From contig JAMZAV010000960.1 of the NCBI GenBank assembly GCA_024449915.1, positions 62,001 to 126,000 on the forward strand: a DNA stretch of 64,000 nucleotides, given 5' to 3'. The notes beneath the pieces are model-generated. The model made no database searches. It was not told where the DNA came from and worked only from the letters and a program-made list of their open reading frames with translations. The translations under genes and the position numbers were made by a program. The DNA comes from Sweltsa coloradensis. Taxonomy: Eukaryota > Arthropoda > Insecta > Plecoptera > Chloroperlidae. Below, one piece after another: positions 22,641-35,000 of this stretch. Each line of letters opens with the position of its first letter. The stretch's first letter is position 1.

Positions 22641-23689
22641 TATGTTTTTGGGGTATTTAAATTTTTGTGCTTTTTTCTTTTATCTTTTTCCCTTTCTCCA
22701 AATTTTGTCAAATCCCGTTTCAAAAGTGGGACCATAAAAATGAATGAAAAAAATAGAAAACATATTACGTATGCTGCTTTGGGAATGCTGCTTCCCGTTG
22801 ACGTTGATGGATGAGTGTTTTTTGATGTCAGCATATATAACATTTTTTTTTTAAAAGTAATGCCAAGACGTGTTGGTTATTTTGGAGATAGGGCCTACCA
22901 ACCAACAATACAATCAATAACTGTGGTATTTATTTAAGCATTTTTATTTTTCCACTAAAAGTTAACTGTAGGCCCTATGTATTTACTACTTAGAATGCTA
23001 ATTTTGGAATTTTGGAACAATTAAAATAATTTACGTTTTCACCTCTGCACCACGACATACTTTTTTCCGTGGCCCTTCAGAAAAGTCCCAATGAAGTTTG
23101 ACTGTAATTTGTTTATTTACGTACAAAATTTAAATTATTTTTTTTGTAGGGCCAAAGGGCCCGGGAAAAAAGCGGGTTTTAAAGGGTTTAATGCACACAT
23201 ATCTTTCCTTAAAGGGGCTTTCACCTGCTAAATTTATGTTTTATCATGTATTCTGTAGCACAATATCGAACGAAAATTACCCATGAATATTTTTAAATTA
23301 TTTTTTAAATTAAAAAAAAAAAAGTTTTGTCTCTTTTCCCGCGGGCGTGTTGCGCTGCGGTCAAATTGAGCTACTTTTTTTTTTAAAACCGTAAAAGCCG
23401 CACGCTGTAAAAGACGGCACTGAATGAGCCCCCAGACATCCCCCTTTTTTCCTTTCCCCATAAAAATATTCCCACTAAGATAATTTTGCCACACTTGGAA
23501 ATGGCCCCTGCATTTGTTTTTTTATAGATAATATCTTACAAGTTTTAAAGAAATTAATAAGTTCCACATTGAGTTCCACTTTTTGTCTTAACCATCTTAA
23601 TTTGTGTACGGTTTTTGCAATTTAAAAAAAAGGAAAAACCAAAGAAAAAAATAATACGCATTTAATTTAAAAAAATAAATAAAAAAAAT

Positions 23690-24150
23690 AAATTTTATTT
23701 AGAGTTTTACCACTCATTTAAATTAACTGATTTTCAGGGGGGGGACTTTAAATCAAAGCGCCCAAAAGCCAACCCTGCAGGCCCCCGCCCCGAGGGAATC
23801 AAACCAGCAGTGAGCAAATAAAAAAAACCAAAAAGATCGATATTTTAATAGGAAATAAGAAAATCGTGGTATGGACAGTGGAACCCCCGCAAATTTTCAA
23901 CGCCAGAATCAACAAGGCCCAAATTCAGAAAAACCCTCTGAAATTTTTTTATTCCCTTCGTTGTAGGACGGCCCCCAAAAAGTCACCGTTTACAAACCCC
24001 TAAGACAAAAAAAACTGATGGACTGAAGTCCAAATCAGAATTTAAAAAAAACTTCTGACTTTAGGGGAAAATCAAACCCCGGCCCCCTTCTGCATTGGAA
24101 GAAATTTACGCAAACCCAAACCAAGCCCCAACGAGCCACACAATTTAACC
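23690..24150 (-). mobile_element. tRNA-SINE copy, sequence noisy
   Basis: It aligns in order with the copy at 42,755-43,200: TTTAGAG...ACTGATTTTCAG, then GACGGC...AAGTCACCGTTTACAAA, then CTTCTGCATTGGAAG near the tRNA-like head and GAGCCACA at the end. The head is at the high-coordinate side, so the element reads on the minus strand. Many added bases sit in homopolymers, matching the poor-quality block. Confidence 0.7.
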
Positions 24151-25049
24151 CCCAATTTAACAGAATTTTGTTTTAAATTTTAAAAAAAGGCAATGCGAAT
24201 AACACATTCAAGGGACAAAAATTTCCATTCTTTTTAAAAACAGTTTAATTTTATACTTTGTGTAGGCCAAAAATAAAGTTTCTTTTCCATAAATTAATTT
24301 GTCCAAATTTTGAAGGGAAAACCCTAAAATTTGAAAAAAAAGCATTTGTATATTTAAAATTTTTATTGTAGGGCTTTTCTTTACAAAAGGCCTTAAGCAA
24401 CAACAACAGCAGTAAATAATTTTGCCAGCTGGGAGCAAAGCAGAAGACGGGGGTTCAATGCCCAGACGGAATGGGTTTTTTACGAAATATTGTCAGTAGA
24501 AGTTTTAATTTCACTAAAATAAAAATATTTTATTTTATTTTTAAATTGCTTTCGATGACTGTGACAAAATATTAAAGCATTAAAAAAAATTTGGGGTAGC
24601 AATGTTGTTTTTGAAAACTAAAACTTGATAAAAAAATGCAGTTTGGGCCCCACTGACTCTTCCCCGTGGCCCGCGCCCCCCCCCGCGATAGGCCCATGGG
24701 GTTTTGCCTTTTAACATAGTTATCTTCTTTATTAGGTAAACCCGTCTGTTTTAAAAATTTTTTCCTGATCCTTTTTACCACTAGATAGGGTTGACCCAAC
24801 TGCACTTGCACTTAAGTGGGGTTGGGGGGGTGGGGGGTAAAATTTGGACTCAACATTTTCAAATGGGGGCGACTTTACTGGGAAAGGGTTTTTGTGTTCG
24901 TACAGTTTTAAATATAAATTCCCATCTAAAAATTCTGCTTCCCCTTTATTGGTATTGCTTTTAAAAAGGCCCCCTGGTGGGGGAAAGGGGAAAATACTCA
25001 TACGTGCAAGAGGGGACACCATACAAGACCTATTTCATACCGACCCTAA

Positions 25050-25480
25050 AACATAGTATGCGGCAGAAAACCTTTGGGATTTGTGGGGGATAGAGAAAAA
25101 AGCCTTTTGCAAATATAGGGGGTAGATAGATTCCTAAGGAGCACAGGGGGAAAGCCAAGAAAAAAGATATAATTAGAAATTTAGGGGAACCCATCAGAGA
25201 GAGGCTTGGGGTGGAGAAATTTTGGGTGACAGGATGGGGAAAAAAAAGGGCACGGTTGAGATGGTTTGGCGTTTTTGGGGAAAATGAAACGAATGACGGA
25301 AGAGAGGATGCTTTAGGGGGAATGTAAAGAGAAAAGGAATTTTAAAGAAGAAAAAAAGCCCGGGGCCCGACCAAGGAAGAGATGGGGAAAGGGTTTTTAG
25401 AGGAGGGAGAGCTGGGGGAGGTAGCAGAGGCAGGGTTTTGGGGGAAGGATAGAAGGAAGTGAAAAAAAAAAAATTGGGGT
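25050..25480 (+). pseudogene. LINE RT C-terminal remnant
   Basis: The plus-strand text keeps the order of the 41.8-42.1 kb LINE end: (I)RERLGVE, then RARLRWFG, a Gly-rich basic patch, and GRPRKRW-like coding across several frames. Frames shift every few codons, so this is a decayed or badly sequenced copy. It is a relative of, not identical to, the element at 41,205-42,175. Confidence 0.45.
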
Positions 25481-25914
25481 TTCCCAAAAACCCAAGTTGG
25501 GCCCTGCCAGAAGTAGGAAGCGGGGAATGGATAAGAGATGAAAAGATGATAAAAAATGGGGGAAAAACCCCTTTTTAATTTATTTGTAGTAGTCTTTAAA
25601 TAAAAAAAAATTTTTTTTTCTTGAAGCTCAAAAAAAATTTTCATTTTTTGGGTAAATTTTGTAAAATTTTATAATAATTAAAAAATAGATACCTAGTTCC
25701 CACTAAAAAGCTGGAATAATAACTGTAGTTTTGCCCCAAAAGGGGTTTTTATAGTAGGCCTACACAAAAAAATCGTTTCACAAAAAATGGCGGGGGACTC
25801 TAAAAGTTTAAATTTTGTATTATAAGAACTAGTTCAAAATTTCTTAATTTTTGTTTTTTTCTTTTTTCATAAAAATAAAAAAAAGATTAGTTGGAAAAAA
25901 GGTTTAGGTTTTTA

Positions 25915-27005
25915 AAAAAAATTCAGTTTTAAAAAATTGTTGGCGGTATAAACTGTCTCACTTTTCACTTAATCCTGTCAAATAAGAATTTTTTGAAGGA
26001 AAAAAATTGCGATGGCGCTGAATTTTTGCAGGGGCCCCTTTCCTTTTAAAGATACTAATGAACATACAAAACTCCCTTACAATCCGGAATGGAAACTTTG
26101 GCCGCCATATTGGAAAAAAGGGGGCCAAAAAGTGTTGGGGGAACGAATATTTCCATATTGGTTGGAGATAGACAAAAAAGTTTCCCGTGGCCCAAAAAAA
26201 TTCCCCCCTTTTAATTCCCCACAAAAATAGGGGTTTTTCCCATAGTTTTTTGGGAGGGGCAAAGGGGTTTGTCACAAAATCTGGTTTATGTGTTGCCCCA
26301 TTGGGTACCCAAACTTATTTCCAATTTTTACGACCAGCATCAAACAATGCCCGGGTAAAAACCGTTTTAAAAAAACGATTGAAAACAAAAAAAGGCTTTT
26401 TTACGGGGTTCATGGGAAAACTAATAAACCCAAAAAGGAAAAAAACCCCAAAATTTCCGGGGGAAAAGCAAAATCCCATTTCGCCCGACCTTTAATTTTT
26501 TTTAAAAACAAGGAAGCTTTCATAAACCCCCCTACAAAAATCATTTTTTTATTCAACGATTTTTTACGGAAATTTTCCGGGCATGTTTGATGCTTGGGGC
26601 CGGTTGGGGAAAAATTTGGAAATTAGTAGTACTCCAACGAGCAACATATAAACCACGGGTTTTTTGACGTAACCTTTTTCCCCTACCAAAACTATAGAAG
26701 AACCTTTTTTTTAGGGAATTTAAAGAATAGGGGATATTTTTTTTCCCTTTAAAAAATTTTTTTATCTTCAACCAAAAATGAAGATATTTTATTTAAAAAA
26801 CACTTTTTTTGGGGGGCCATTTTTCAAAATGGCGGGCCCCAAGCTCCAGTCCGATTTGGGAGGGGAGTTTTAGTATGTTCATTTGGGATCATTTTTAAAG
26901 GGAAAGGGCTCCTTTCAAAAAATTCAGCAAATCGCAATGTTTTCCCTAAAAAGCAAAAAAATCAGATCTTATTTGACAGGATTAACAAAATTTAAAACAG
27001 CTACT
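25915..27005. repeat. inverted-repeat element, about 190-bp arms
   Basis: The left arm (ATCCTGTCAAATAAGA ... TGAACATAC ... GGCCGCCATATTGG) is repeated in inverse at about 26,815-27,005 (CCATTTTTCAAAATGGCGGG ... GTATGTTCATTTGGGATC ... TCTTATTTGACAGGAT). The overlapping small frames inside are noise. Boundaries are approximate because the sequence is noisy. Confidence 0.5.
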
Positions 27006-28141
27006 TCCCTTCCACACAGCAAATAATCGAGTCCCCTCTGTTTCATAACTAAAAAATTCCTTTACAAATTTTCCCCCAGTTTTTCCCCACTTAAATTTCC
27101 CGTCGCCGGGGTGGCATTTTTTAGGGCCTCTTCTTTGGATTTTTGATTTTTTTTTTTATCGACAGTTAGGGCATTGTGAGAGCTCGTGTCCAAGTCCCCC
27201 CTTGCCTACACAATATTTTCCCCCCCAAGTCGGCGCTGCGAGGCGGACGGAAAATAACGATCAAAAAAAAATGCAGACAGAACCAATACATGTTTGGGAA
27301 TCCGCGGGGGTTGTACCTGGGAAAGAGAGCATTTTCAGAAAACCCAAAAGCACCCCATTTACAGGAAGGGGTTGATGATTAAATGGGTTGAAAAATATTT
27401 TTTCCCAAACCCAAAAAAACCCCCAAAAGGGCAAGAGAGGGTTTAAGATAGTCGCAATGTTTTTTCTTTTGGGAAAAATTTTTGCCGATGGGAACCCAGG
27501 GTCAAAAAAACACCCCAAATTCTGCAATTTTTTTTGCCGGGGGGTTTTGTGGTAACCCCGTTTTTTCCCCTTTTACCCTTTAAATTTTATTTTTTACTAA
27601 AACATTTAAACAAAAAGTGTGATTTTGGATTAGCGGGTGGGAAAACCCCCCTTTAAAAGGAAAATGGTAGCGGTGAGTGTTTTGGGGAAAACCTCAGGGG
27701 CCCAAAATTAATTTTTTTTGACTATCCCAATTCCCGTTATGAAAGCTTTTTTGAGTTTTTAGCCTGATTTTAGTAGGGGGGGCCTACATATAAAAAGAAA
27801 AAATATCTGTATAAAAAAGGACAATTGGTACCAGTAAGGGATACAATACGATCACCCCCGGCTCCAAAAATAGGGCACAAAAATACCACCACAAACCATA
27901 TTAAAATAAGTAGTAGGTACTGCCCCACAATTACCCCCAATTTCAGCCCTTTTGTAGGAGGTGAATGTATTTTGATGCAAATAAAAACTAGGGTTGCCGT
28001 TTGATAATCCATATATCGATCGAAAACTATTATTTCCCGCAACGATCGATAATCGATTGCACATAAAATAAAACATCAACAATAGCAAGAAACCCGTTTC
28101 AGCTATTGTATTTATTTACCCACCACCTTCTATGTACTAAC

Positions 28142-28258
28142 CTTTTAATGTCTCCATGTATGAATGGTGTATCGTTTTATGCAGGAACTGTAAACCTCTT
28201 GCGGTTCCTTCGGCAAACATTGTGACGTTGAAGCCAGGTTAATGGTTTTGCCCCCCCT
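28142..28258 (-). CDS. pll: Pelle-like kinase, HGD catalytic loop (frameshifted text)
   Basis: On the minus strand the exon follows the acceptor AACTTTTCAG and ends at AAAAG|GTTAGT. Across three frames it reads KPLTWLQRHNV, then AEGTARGLQFLHK, then DTPFIHGDIK, which is kinase subdomains V-VIb. HGD replaces HRD, as in IRAK1 and Pelle; the Asp is the catalytic base and the Lys follows two residues later. Three single-base problems are visible: the G run after the acceptor, an extra T after the HNV codons, and a missing base before DTPF. The 117-bp length is one base off the expected 3n+2. I treat these as sequencing errors because the splice sites and residues are conserved. Confidence 0.85.
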
Positions 28259-29530
28259 CTGAAAAGTTTTTCACTAATTAATACCTAATATTTTTATTGT
28301 GAACTGATCCCAACAATTTTTCTACTTTTTATTTACAGTATGAAACTATGAAGTACAGTGTCCAAGACAAGACGATATAGGATCAAAAACCCCAACCATT
28401 AGGGAAATGTTGGTTATTGAGAAGTTGAGAAGTTAGGTAAACATAAAAAGGGCATAATTGAGATGATTTGGATATACATTTGTGAAACAAATGAGTATAT
28501 AGACTCGGAGAGTATTTGAAGTGTGCTGACAGTTTTTTCTATCGCTGATGAATTGGTTTCAAACTTTTATTGATTTTTTTTTTTAAAAAAAAAAATAATG
28601 TGGACGAGACTACACTAAGCACGGTCTTGTGTTCTGAGAGTGACGCTGTTTACAGAAGTTGAAAGACTTGCGGCATCTTGCAGAAGAGAGTATTTCCAAA
28701 GAACATATAAAAGCTGAAAGGAGAATGGAAGGAAGATCATAAAGGATGAGACTGATGAAGAGGGAAAGGAGACCACGTACAAAGAGACCTTCATCCTACA
28801 ACAAGAGGAGAGAGCTAGTAAGATGTGGGAGAGATAAGCCAATGACTGTACGGAAGGAATTAGAAAAAGTTGACAAATTTGGTGGCAAAACTCAAGCTTA
28901 CGGAGAGATTGGAAAAGAGTGACGGATTTTGATGTTCAATAGGGCTGTGAACATTGTTTAATAACCCGGTAATGAAATTAGTCGTCGGGTATGGTACCCC
29001 GTTTCACTTTTTTTTTCGGCTCAAATACCGCTCAATTAACGCCGCGCAGGTCTGTCTTTCACTCGTCAGCGGCGCAGCAGCGGCAGTGATTCGTCATTAA
29101 TTAACAATCAAATTCTATCTGTAATGGGAAGCCCAGAGTGAGTAGCGTCACCAACACGCTAAAATGCGCACCACTATTCAATTCATTGTAATTGGCAGAT
29201 AAGTGACAGCAGAGATATTTATGCATTCTGGCAATATCAGTTCCTTCTGAAAGTGCGTTTTCAGCAGCGGGACATTAAAAACGAGCATCTCTGGCCCCAA
29301 AACCGTAAAACATGTTCACGTTCATGAGAATGTGTGTGTAAAAAGTGACGACCGTCAATATAAACCAAATAATTGACTTACTTCAAAAAAAACCTTTTTT
29401 AACTTTCTTGTAGGTAAAAAAAAATCTAAAATTTTTGTAAATTTCCATAAGATCGACGGGTACCCAGGGAGGCAATTTTACTTATTTGCACAGCCTAATG
29501 TTCAAACCAAACTCATTGATAAAAGGTTTT
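28259..29530. other. intronic, no exon recognised
   Basis: Noisy sequence in the poor-quality block. A basic, Arg/Lys-rich reading around 28,600-28,920 on the plus strand resembles degraded LINE coding, but no motif is clear. Confidence 0.4.
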
Positions 29531-30138
29531 CAGTGGCGACTCGTGCTATTGTGCGCTGGTGCTGTAGCACCACCACCAAAAAATCATCCATTTTCCATTA
29601 AAAAATGATTTTGATTTAAATTCTATTGTGGTATTGTAAAATTAAGTATCAAATGTACCGCGGCCGTGCGGATTTGGGGGAACTTTTTTATACCCCGTAT
29701 AATGGTGGTGATGTTTTTAACCAAGCATATGTAGAAACCGCGATGTTCCGACAAAAAATTCGGTTTTTAAGCCCTTTTAGCACGCAACAAAAGGGAATAA
29801 ACGGGTAAAACGAAACCCCAAAGGTCTTCGGGTGCTATCGGACTCGCGCACTGGGGCCTTTTATGGGTTTCGCCCGTAGCCGCGCACCCTTGCAATCACC
29901 TTACTGACATTGGGGTCAGTCTTCACCAACAGCAGTCGCTGTAGGTAATTGTTGTTTAATTTAAATTGTTGAAAGTTAATTGTTATTCAATTATTTTTAT
30001 TTGTGTGGCGGAGGGGGGATTGTAAACCTCACACACCCTTTCCTTCCCGGGTCACACAAAAACCCAAATAGGCCCTATCCCATGATTTACGTTTGCTTAT
30101 TTAGCACCACGTGTTCTAATGTCCACGAGCCGCCACTG
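29531..30138. mobile_element. hAT-like MITE with 8-bp TSD
   Basis: The ends are CAGTGGCGACTCGTG and CACGAGCCGCCACTG, a 15-bp inverted repeat with one difference. The flanks AAGGTTTT (29,523-29,530) and ACGGTTTT (30,139-30,146) match at 7 of 8 bases. A short plus-strand frame (29,626-29,808) has no domain. It lies in a kinase intron, inside the poor-quality block. Confidence 0.72.
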
Positions 30139-30330
30139 ACGGTTTTGGGACCAAATTTCTTCAGGTACAATTTATTTTATTAAGATATGACAACTCGGAT
30201 CAAATGCCATAACAAATTCACGTCAATAATTTTGTTCAAACACTAGCATAAACATTTTTTTTAAAATTTGACATTGATCTTTTTGCCCCCGGGCCATTAT
30301 CCCTAATGAAAACATAATGTGCAAACCTAC

Positions 30331-30549
30331 CCGACAGAGCAATCGATCTTCGATGGGGAACCATTGGGCATGAACTGGTACACCAGGCAAGGTTCTTCCC
30401 ACCGATGCTGTAGCCGTAACACGGGTAGGATGTTGTCGTGTCGACACGAGTTCAGGATGCGTAGCTCTCCCTAGAGACTGTTCCACTTGACCTTGGTAGC
30501 TCTCAGCCCAGCCTTCTCGTTCTTTTAAGTCAATCTTTTTGATGGGGAC
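30331..30549 (-). CDS. pll: Pelle-like kinase, VAIK lysine to hinge (frameshifted text)
   Basis: The exon follows CTCTTGCAG, opens VPIKKIDLKEREGWAESY in phase 0, and ends EDRLLCR at CGG|GTAGGT in phase 0. Its length of 219 bp is exactly 73 codons. Between these ends the frame moves +1 after EQSL, +1 again in the PVYGYS region, and then back twice. Pieces across frames give ELRILNSCRHDNILP, YGYSIGG and PCLVYQFMPNGS. The first Lys of IKK is the ATP-binding lysine. The Tyr in LVYQF is the gatekeeper Tyr typical of IRAK kinases. Compensating indels with intact length point to consensus error. Confidence 0.88.
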
Positions 30550-31233
30550 CTGCAAGAGTTACGGGTTACGCTTTTACTATTATTAACGGCCATACACACA
30601 GGTCCAAATAAGACAATTTTCTAGAATATTGTCTAAAGCTGCCACAAAAAGAAAACGTACCAAAGATATCTCAATACAGTATTCTCCAAATAAATAGTAC
30701 CATCCAAATCACAAGTATTATATTTTTCAATGAAATCTAAACAAAAAAAAATACATATCCGACGCCCCCCCCAAAATAAACGTCATAGAGCAGGCAAAAT
30801 AAAATACATTGTCAACAGTTGATTCAATGCTAGCTGGCTTGAAATTGATTAGGCCTATAAAGGTTATTGGAAATGGGAAGTTGGGAAATTGATTATTGAT
30901 TTACTAATACTATACTGTACCACTTGCGGGGGACTTTTCCATTAATTCCGTGATTCTGGGGGGGAGATTAAAGTTAAAACCATGTTGCCTAACCTTGAGG
31001 AAATAAAATATTCTCAAAAGAATAACATTACTTCTGAATACCCTTAGGAATTGATATTTATGTATAACTTTTAAATCAGGGGGACTTGTGACCATTAGGA
31101 TAATGGTGATACTGATACTATAGGCCTTTTTATATTTTGTAACATTGTCAGGCTTGTACGGATTTGTGTCTCTTTCTAAAGTTTATCAAGAAGGAAGGGT
31201 TGCTGCCTTTTTTTTGCAGGAAGTCACGATTTT

Positions 31234-32046
31234 TTGGATGAGCATAAGCGAGCGAAGCGGGAAGATCCATTTCACGAACTGGAAGAGAAAAAAAATCGGG
31301 GAATGTTTTTTTTTTTCCTTCTTTCTTTTTTTTCTGTATTTTTGTCGTGTTTGCAGCACGATTCGGCTATAAACCGATACCTCCGTTCTTCGATGAAATT
31401 TTATTGGAGCCTTCTTCGAAAATTCTTGAACTTAGGAACTGCCACGTTTTCGAGCACAATCAAAAAACTTATTTCCTTATAAAATCGCAATTTTACGATT
31501 TTTTTTATTTTTTCGAAAATTATTTACTTATAGGCCCTAACACCTACATGCTTCAATTCCAATTTTAATGATTTTTTCACAAAACCTTAATTTTACGAAT
31601 TAATTTCCGTGTGAAATTTGAAGCGCAATCAAAAAATTTATTTTCATGAAAATAGAAATTTGTGGGGTTCTTTTCTTTTAAACAATTTTTACTTATACAC
31701 CTACCATGCCTTTATTCTATGTAATAAATTTTTTCACAGGAACCATTAATTTTATGAATTTATATATTCGTGTGAAAAATTTTGAGCACAATAGAATAAA
31801 TTATTTCTTAATAAAAAATCGCAAATTTTTCTGATTGTTTCTTTTTTTTTAAAATTAGTACGGATTAATTAAAAAAATTAAAAAATTTAAGTTTATTTTT
31901 TATTTAAATTTAATTAATTTAAAAAAAAATCTTCAACTCGTAATTAATTCTTTTACAGAAACAACAGAAAATCCGCATAACACATGGCAGTCAATGCACC
32001 AATGACGCTCATCCAACAACGCGGCGGGGACTAAGCGCTTTCCTAG
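31234..32046 (+). mobile_element. Helitron-like copy 3
   Basis: It starts TTGGATGAGCATAAGCGAGC and ends GCTCATCCAACAACGCGGCG...CTTTCCTAG. The interior has repeated modules with ATTTTACGA(A)TT and ATCG(C)AATTTTACGA blocks as in copies 2, 4 and 7. It overlaps the noisy block, so the internal sequence is uncertain. It directly abuts the giant inverted repeat that starts near 32,074. Confidence 0.68.
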
Positions 32047-32073
32047 TTTACCCCCCCCCCCACTATAACAATA

Positions 32074-35000
32074 TAGTGGGGGAGCATAGGTATGGAAAAC
32101 ATGCTTCCGTGGCAGCTAGGTGAAAGTAGCTATGATGTGCGTATCAATCGATTCGTATTGATCCTAGATAAACAATTTTTGATGAGTGAGAGTCTTGATG
32201 TTTTGGCTGAGACCGGCCATATCTAAAACAAGATGGCGGCATGCTTCTGAATTTTAAAAACTAGCGTATCTTCGTAAATATTTTACCGATTTCAATTTCA
32301 AAGGTCCATTTCGAAAGGGTAAATGATAGAAATGCAAAATAAATGTGTACAAATTTTCATGAAAATCCAATTATGTTTGAGGTTATGTTACAAAAACCTA
32401 ACTGTTTACTTTATCACTTTCTCCGTTATGGAACGAATTTATAGGGGCAAAAAGGTGTTACATTTCTCAAGTTGCATTTTTGGTGGATTATTTATTTGTT
32501 GTTTTTAATGAATCCATTGCATTAATTTTCTGACAATTATAGCCTGAGTTTATTTAATTGAAAGCGGTGGCATGTGTAGATGAAGAGATGCTACTACTAC
32601 GTGTGATCTTTATGTTTTATTACATTTTTGTCGAGACACAATTGGTGAAACATGTAGATATTTGGTATGACACTTATTTATTTCGAGTCGTATGAACCGA
32701 ACTTTAAACAATTTTGATAAAGCTAATTTCGATTTTTTTACTGAGACCTTCCCTGGGTGGGTCCCCCCCCCCCCCCCCCAAAACAAGATGGCGTCCGTCA
32801 TTGAACATTTACTTAAACATATCTTTGAAAGTATTTCGCCGATTTCAATGTATGGTACAGTTCAAAAGGTAATAAAAAAGAGCTAACAAACGATAAACAA
32901 ACAAGTTTCCAGGAAAGTTTAATTTTTTTGAGGTTATGTTTGTTTGAATTTTTAGTAATTTTAACGATTTTTTCAGAGCACAACAGGTGAAAACAACTAT
33001 GTATGGGGTATCAATCGATTCGTTATGAACCGTGATTTAACAATTTTGATGGGAAAAAAATTTCGATTTTTTTACGGAAGGCCCCTCCCATGGCAAAAAA
33101 ACAAGATGGCCGCCGGCGCCCCAACAATGAACCTGTTCGACTTCGCATATCATTTAACAGTATATACCAGATTCTTTAAGTTACGTATACTGTTGAAAAA
33201 GGGTAATTAAATGACGAAATAAATATGTGGTACTTACCATTGTGTTGAAACTTTAATATTTAGTTGTGGTTATGTTCCCCTCCAAAAACTTAAATTATTT
33301 ACCACACGTCGTCATCGTTATGGATCTTATGGCGCCTATTATATACATGACCAAAAACGGTTTTTGAATATGTTTGGCTTGTTTACCGTTAGCATATCTC
33401 TTTATGTATTCACATGACCTTACATTTTATGTTCCGAACAAATAAATCCCGAGATAATGTATTTGAAGCACGGCATGTGTAAATGAATACTATATGCATC
33501 GAGTCTTCGATGTCTTGCTGTTTGAAACACATTTCGTCGATGGCACAAATAATTGATTTAAAGAATCTGTTATGTATCTGGTATCCATCGATTCGTTATG
33601 AAACGAACTTTACACAATTTTGATGAGGTACCCGTCGCAAAAAAAAACAAGATGAGCCGTCCGAAAAAAAAAATTTGTAAGTTATATAGTTTCTAAGGGA
33701 ATGACAGACGCAATTTCAAAGGTAACGTTGGAAAGGTTAAAACTAAAGTAGCAATAAGATTATAAAATTTGGCAATTTTTTCACGAAACCGAAACTAAAA
33801 TATTACTAAGGTTATCTTGTGTAGGAAACTATTGACGCTGTTATGTTGGTACCCATAGAGATAAATTAAAAAAAAGTGCCTCCTCCGGAAACATTGAACC
33901 CGGGACCAGTGGAAACAGTATGACATGACAGCCTAGATCAGGGTGGTTTCTAATTCTAATTATTACATCATCATCCATTCCCAGCCCAGATCCGATCAGT
34001 AGCGTACCATAATACACAGAATAGTACACGGAAATAGCAAGTGATGCAAATCATGCTGAATAAGAATTTCCCGTTACTAGGGAGATGTGCCTCAAGCAGA
34101 ATGGTTTTCCATAATGGGAATCATTCAAAACAAGGCCCTCGATGACAAACCTAACTCGGAAAAAAAGATTTTTAGGTACAGTTAAAAGAAGGAAACACTT
34201 GCAAAACGCAATATTGCCTTAGGTTATAAGAGAAAACGGACCAAATAGGAAAAATCTTGCTAAACAAAACTAAAAAAACACCGACAGAAAAGATAGGAGA
34301 TGTAAGAACTAAAGGAACCAATCCGCCTAGAAGGTAGTGGCTTGTATGAAATTCCATGTGGGGAATGGGACAGGTGCTAAGAGGTCTAAAACATGAAGGA
34401 ACATGTTTCAACGTCAAAACAGGGACACAGGCTAAGCTGTGGTGTGAGTTAGTTTGTCGTCTGAGGGCCTTTTGAATGATTCTATTTGGAAAACATTCTG
34501 CTCGAGCACATCTCCTGAGTAGACGAAATTTTCTTCAGCATGATTGCATCAGATGCTCAACATTCCGTCGTACCTATTCTGTTATTATGTGTACACGCTA
34601 CTGATGGTTGGGCTGGGATGGGTGATTGATGTGAGATAATTTAGAATTAGAAACACCCGTGATCTAGGCTGTTCAATGTCATACTGTTTCCAGCTGGTCC
34701 CGGGTTCAATTTCGGTTGGAGGAACTTTTTTAATGTATGTCTATGGTACCAACATAACGCGGTCATAGTTTCCTTAAAAACAGATAACCTCAGAGTTTAA
34801 TAATTAAGTTTCGTGTCGGTGAAAAATAGCAAGTTTTATAATTTTTACTACTTTAGTTACCCTTTCCAACGGTACCTTTGAAATTTGGTTCTTCAATTAC
34901 CTTAGAAAATATATAATCTATACAAAGTTTTTTTCTTCGGCGGCCCATCGGTTTTTTGCGACGGGTACCTTATTCAAAATGTTTAAAGTTCGTTTCATAA

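Larger units (their letters stand above)
22600..32000. other. poor-quality consensus block
   Basis: Homopolymers are lengthened and bases are dropped throughout. The SINE copy at 23,690 differs from its relatives mainly by added A, C and G runs. Both kinase exons here contain several one-base indels, whereas all exons outside are clean. Splice sites in the block are intact. This pattern suits unpolished long-read sequence, not gene decay. Open frames in this stretch should not be trusted. Confidence 0.65.

Noticed and set aside
24732..27527. Many 60-105 aa frames on both strands
   Set aside because: They lie in the noisy homopolymer-rich block, overlap one another and have no domain.
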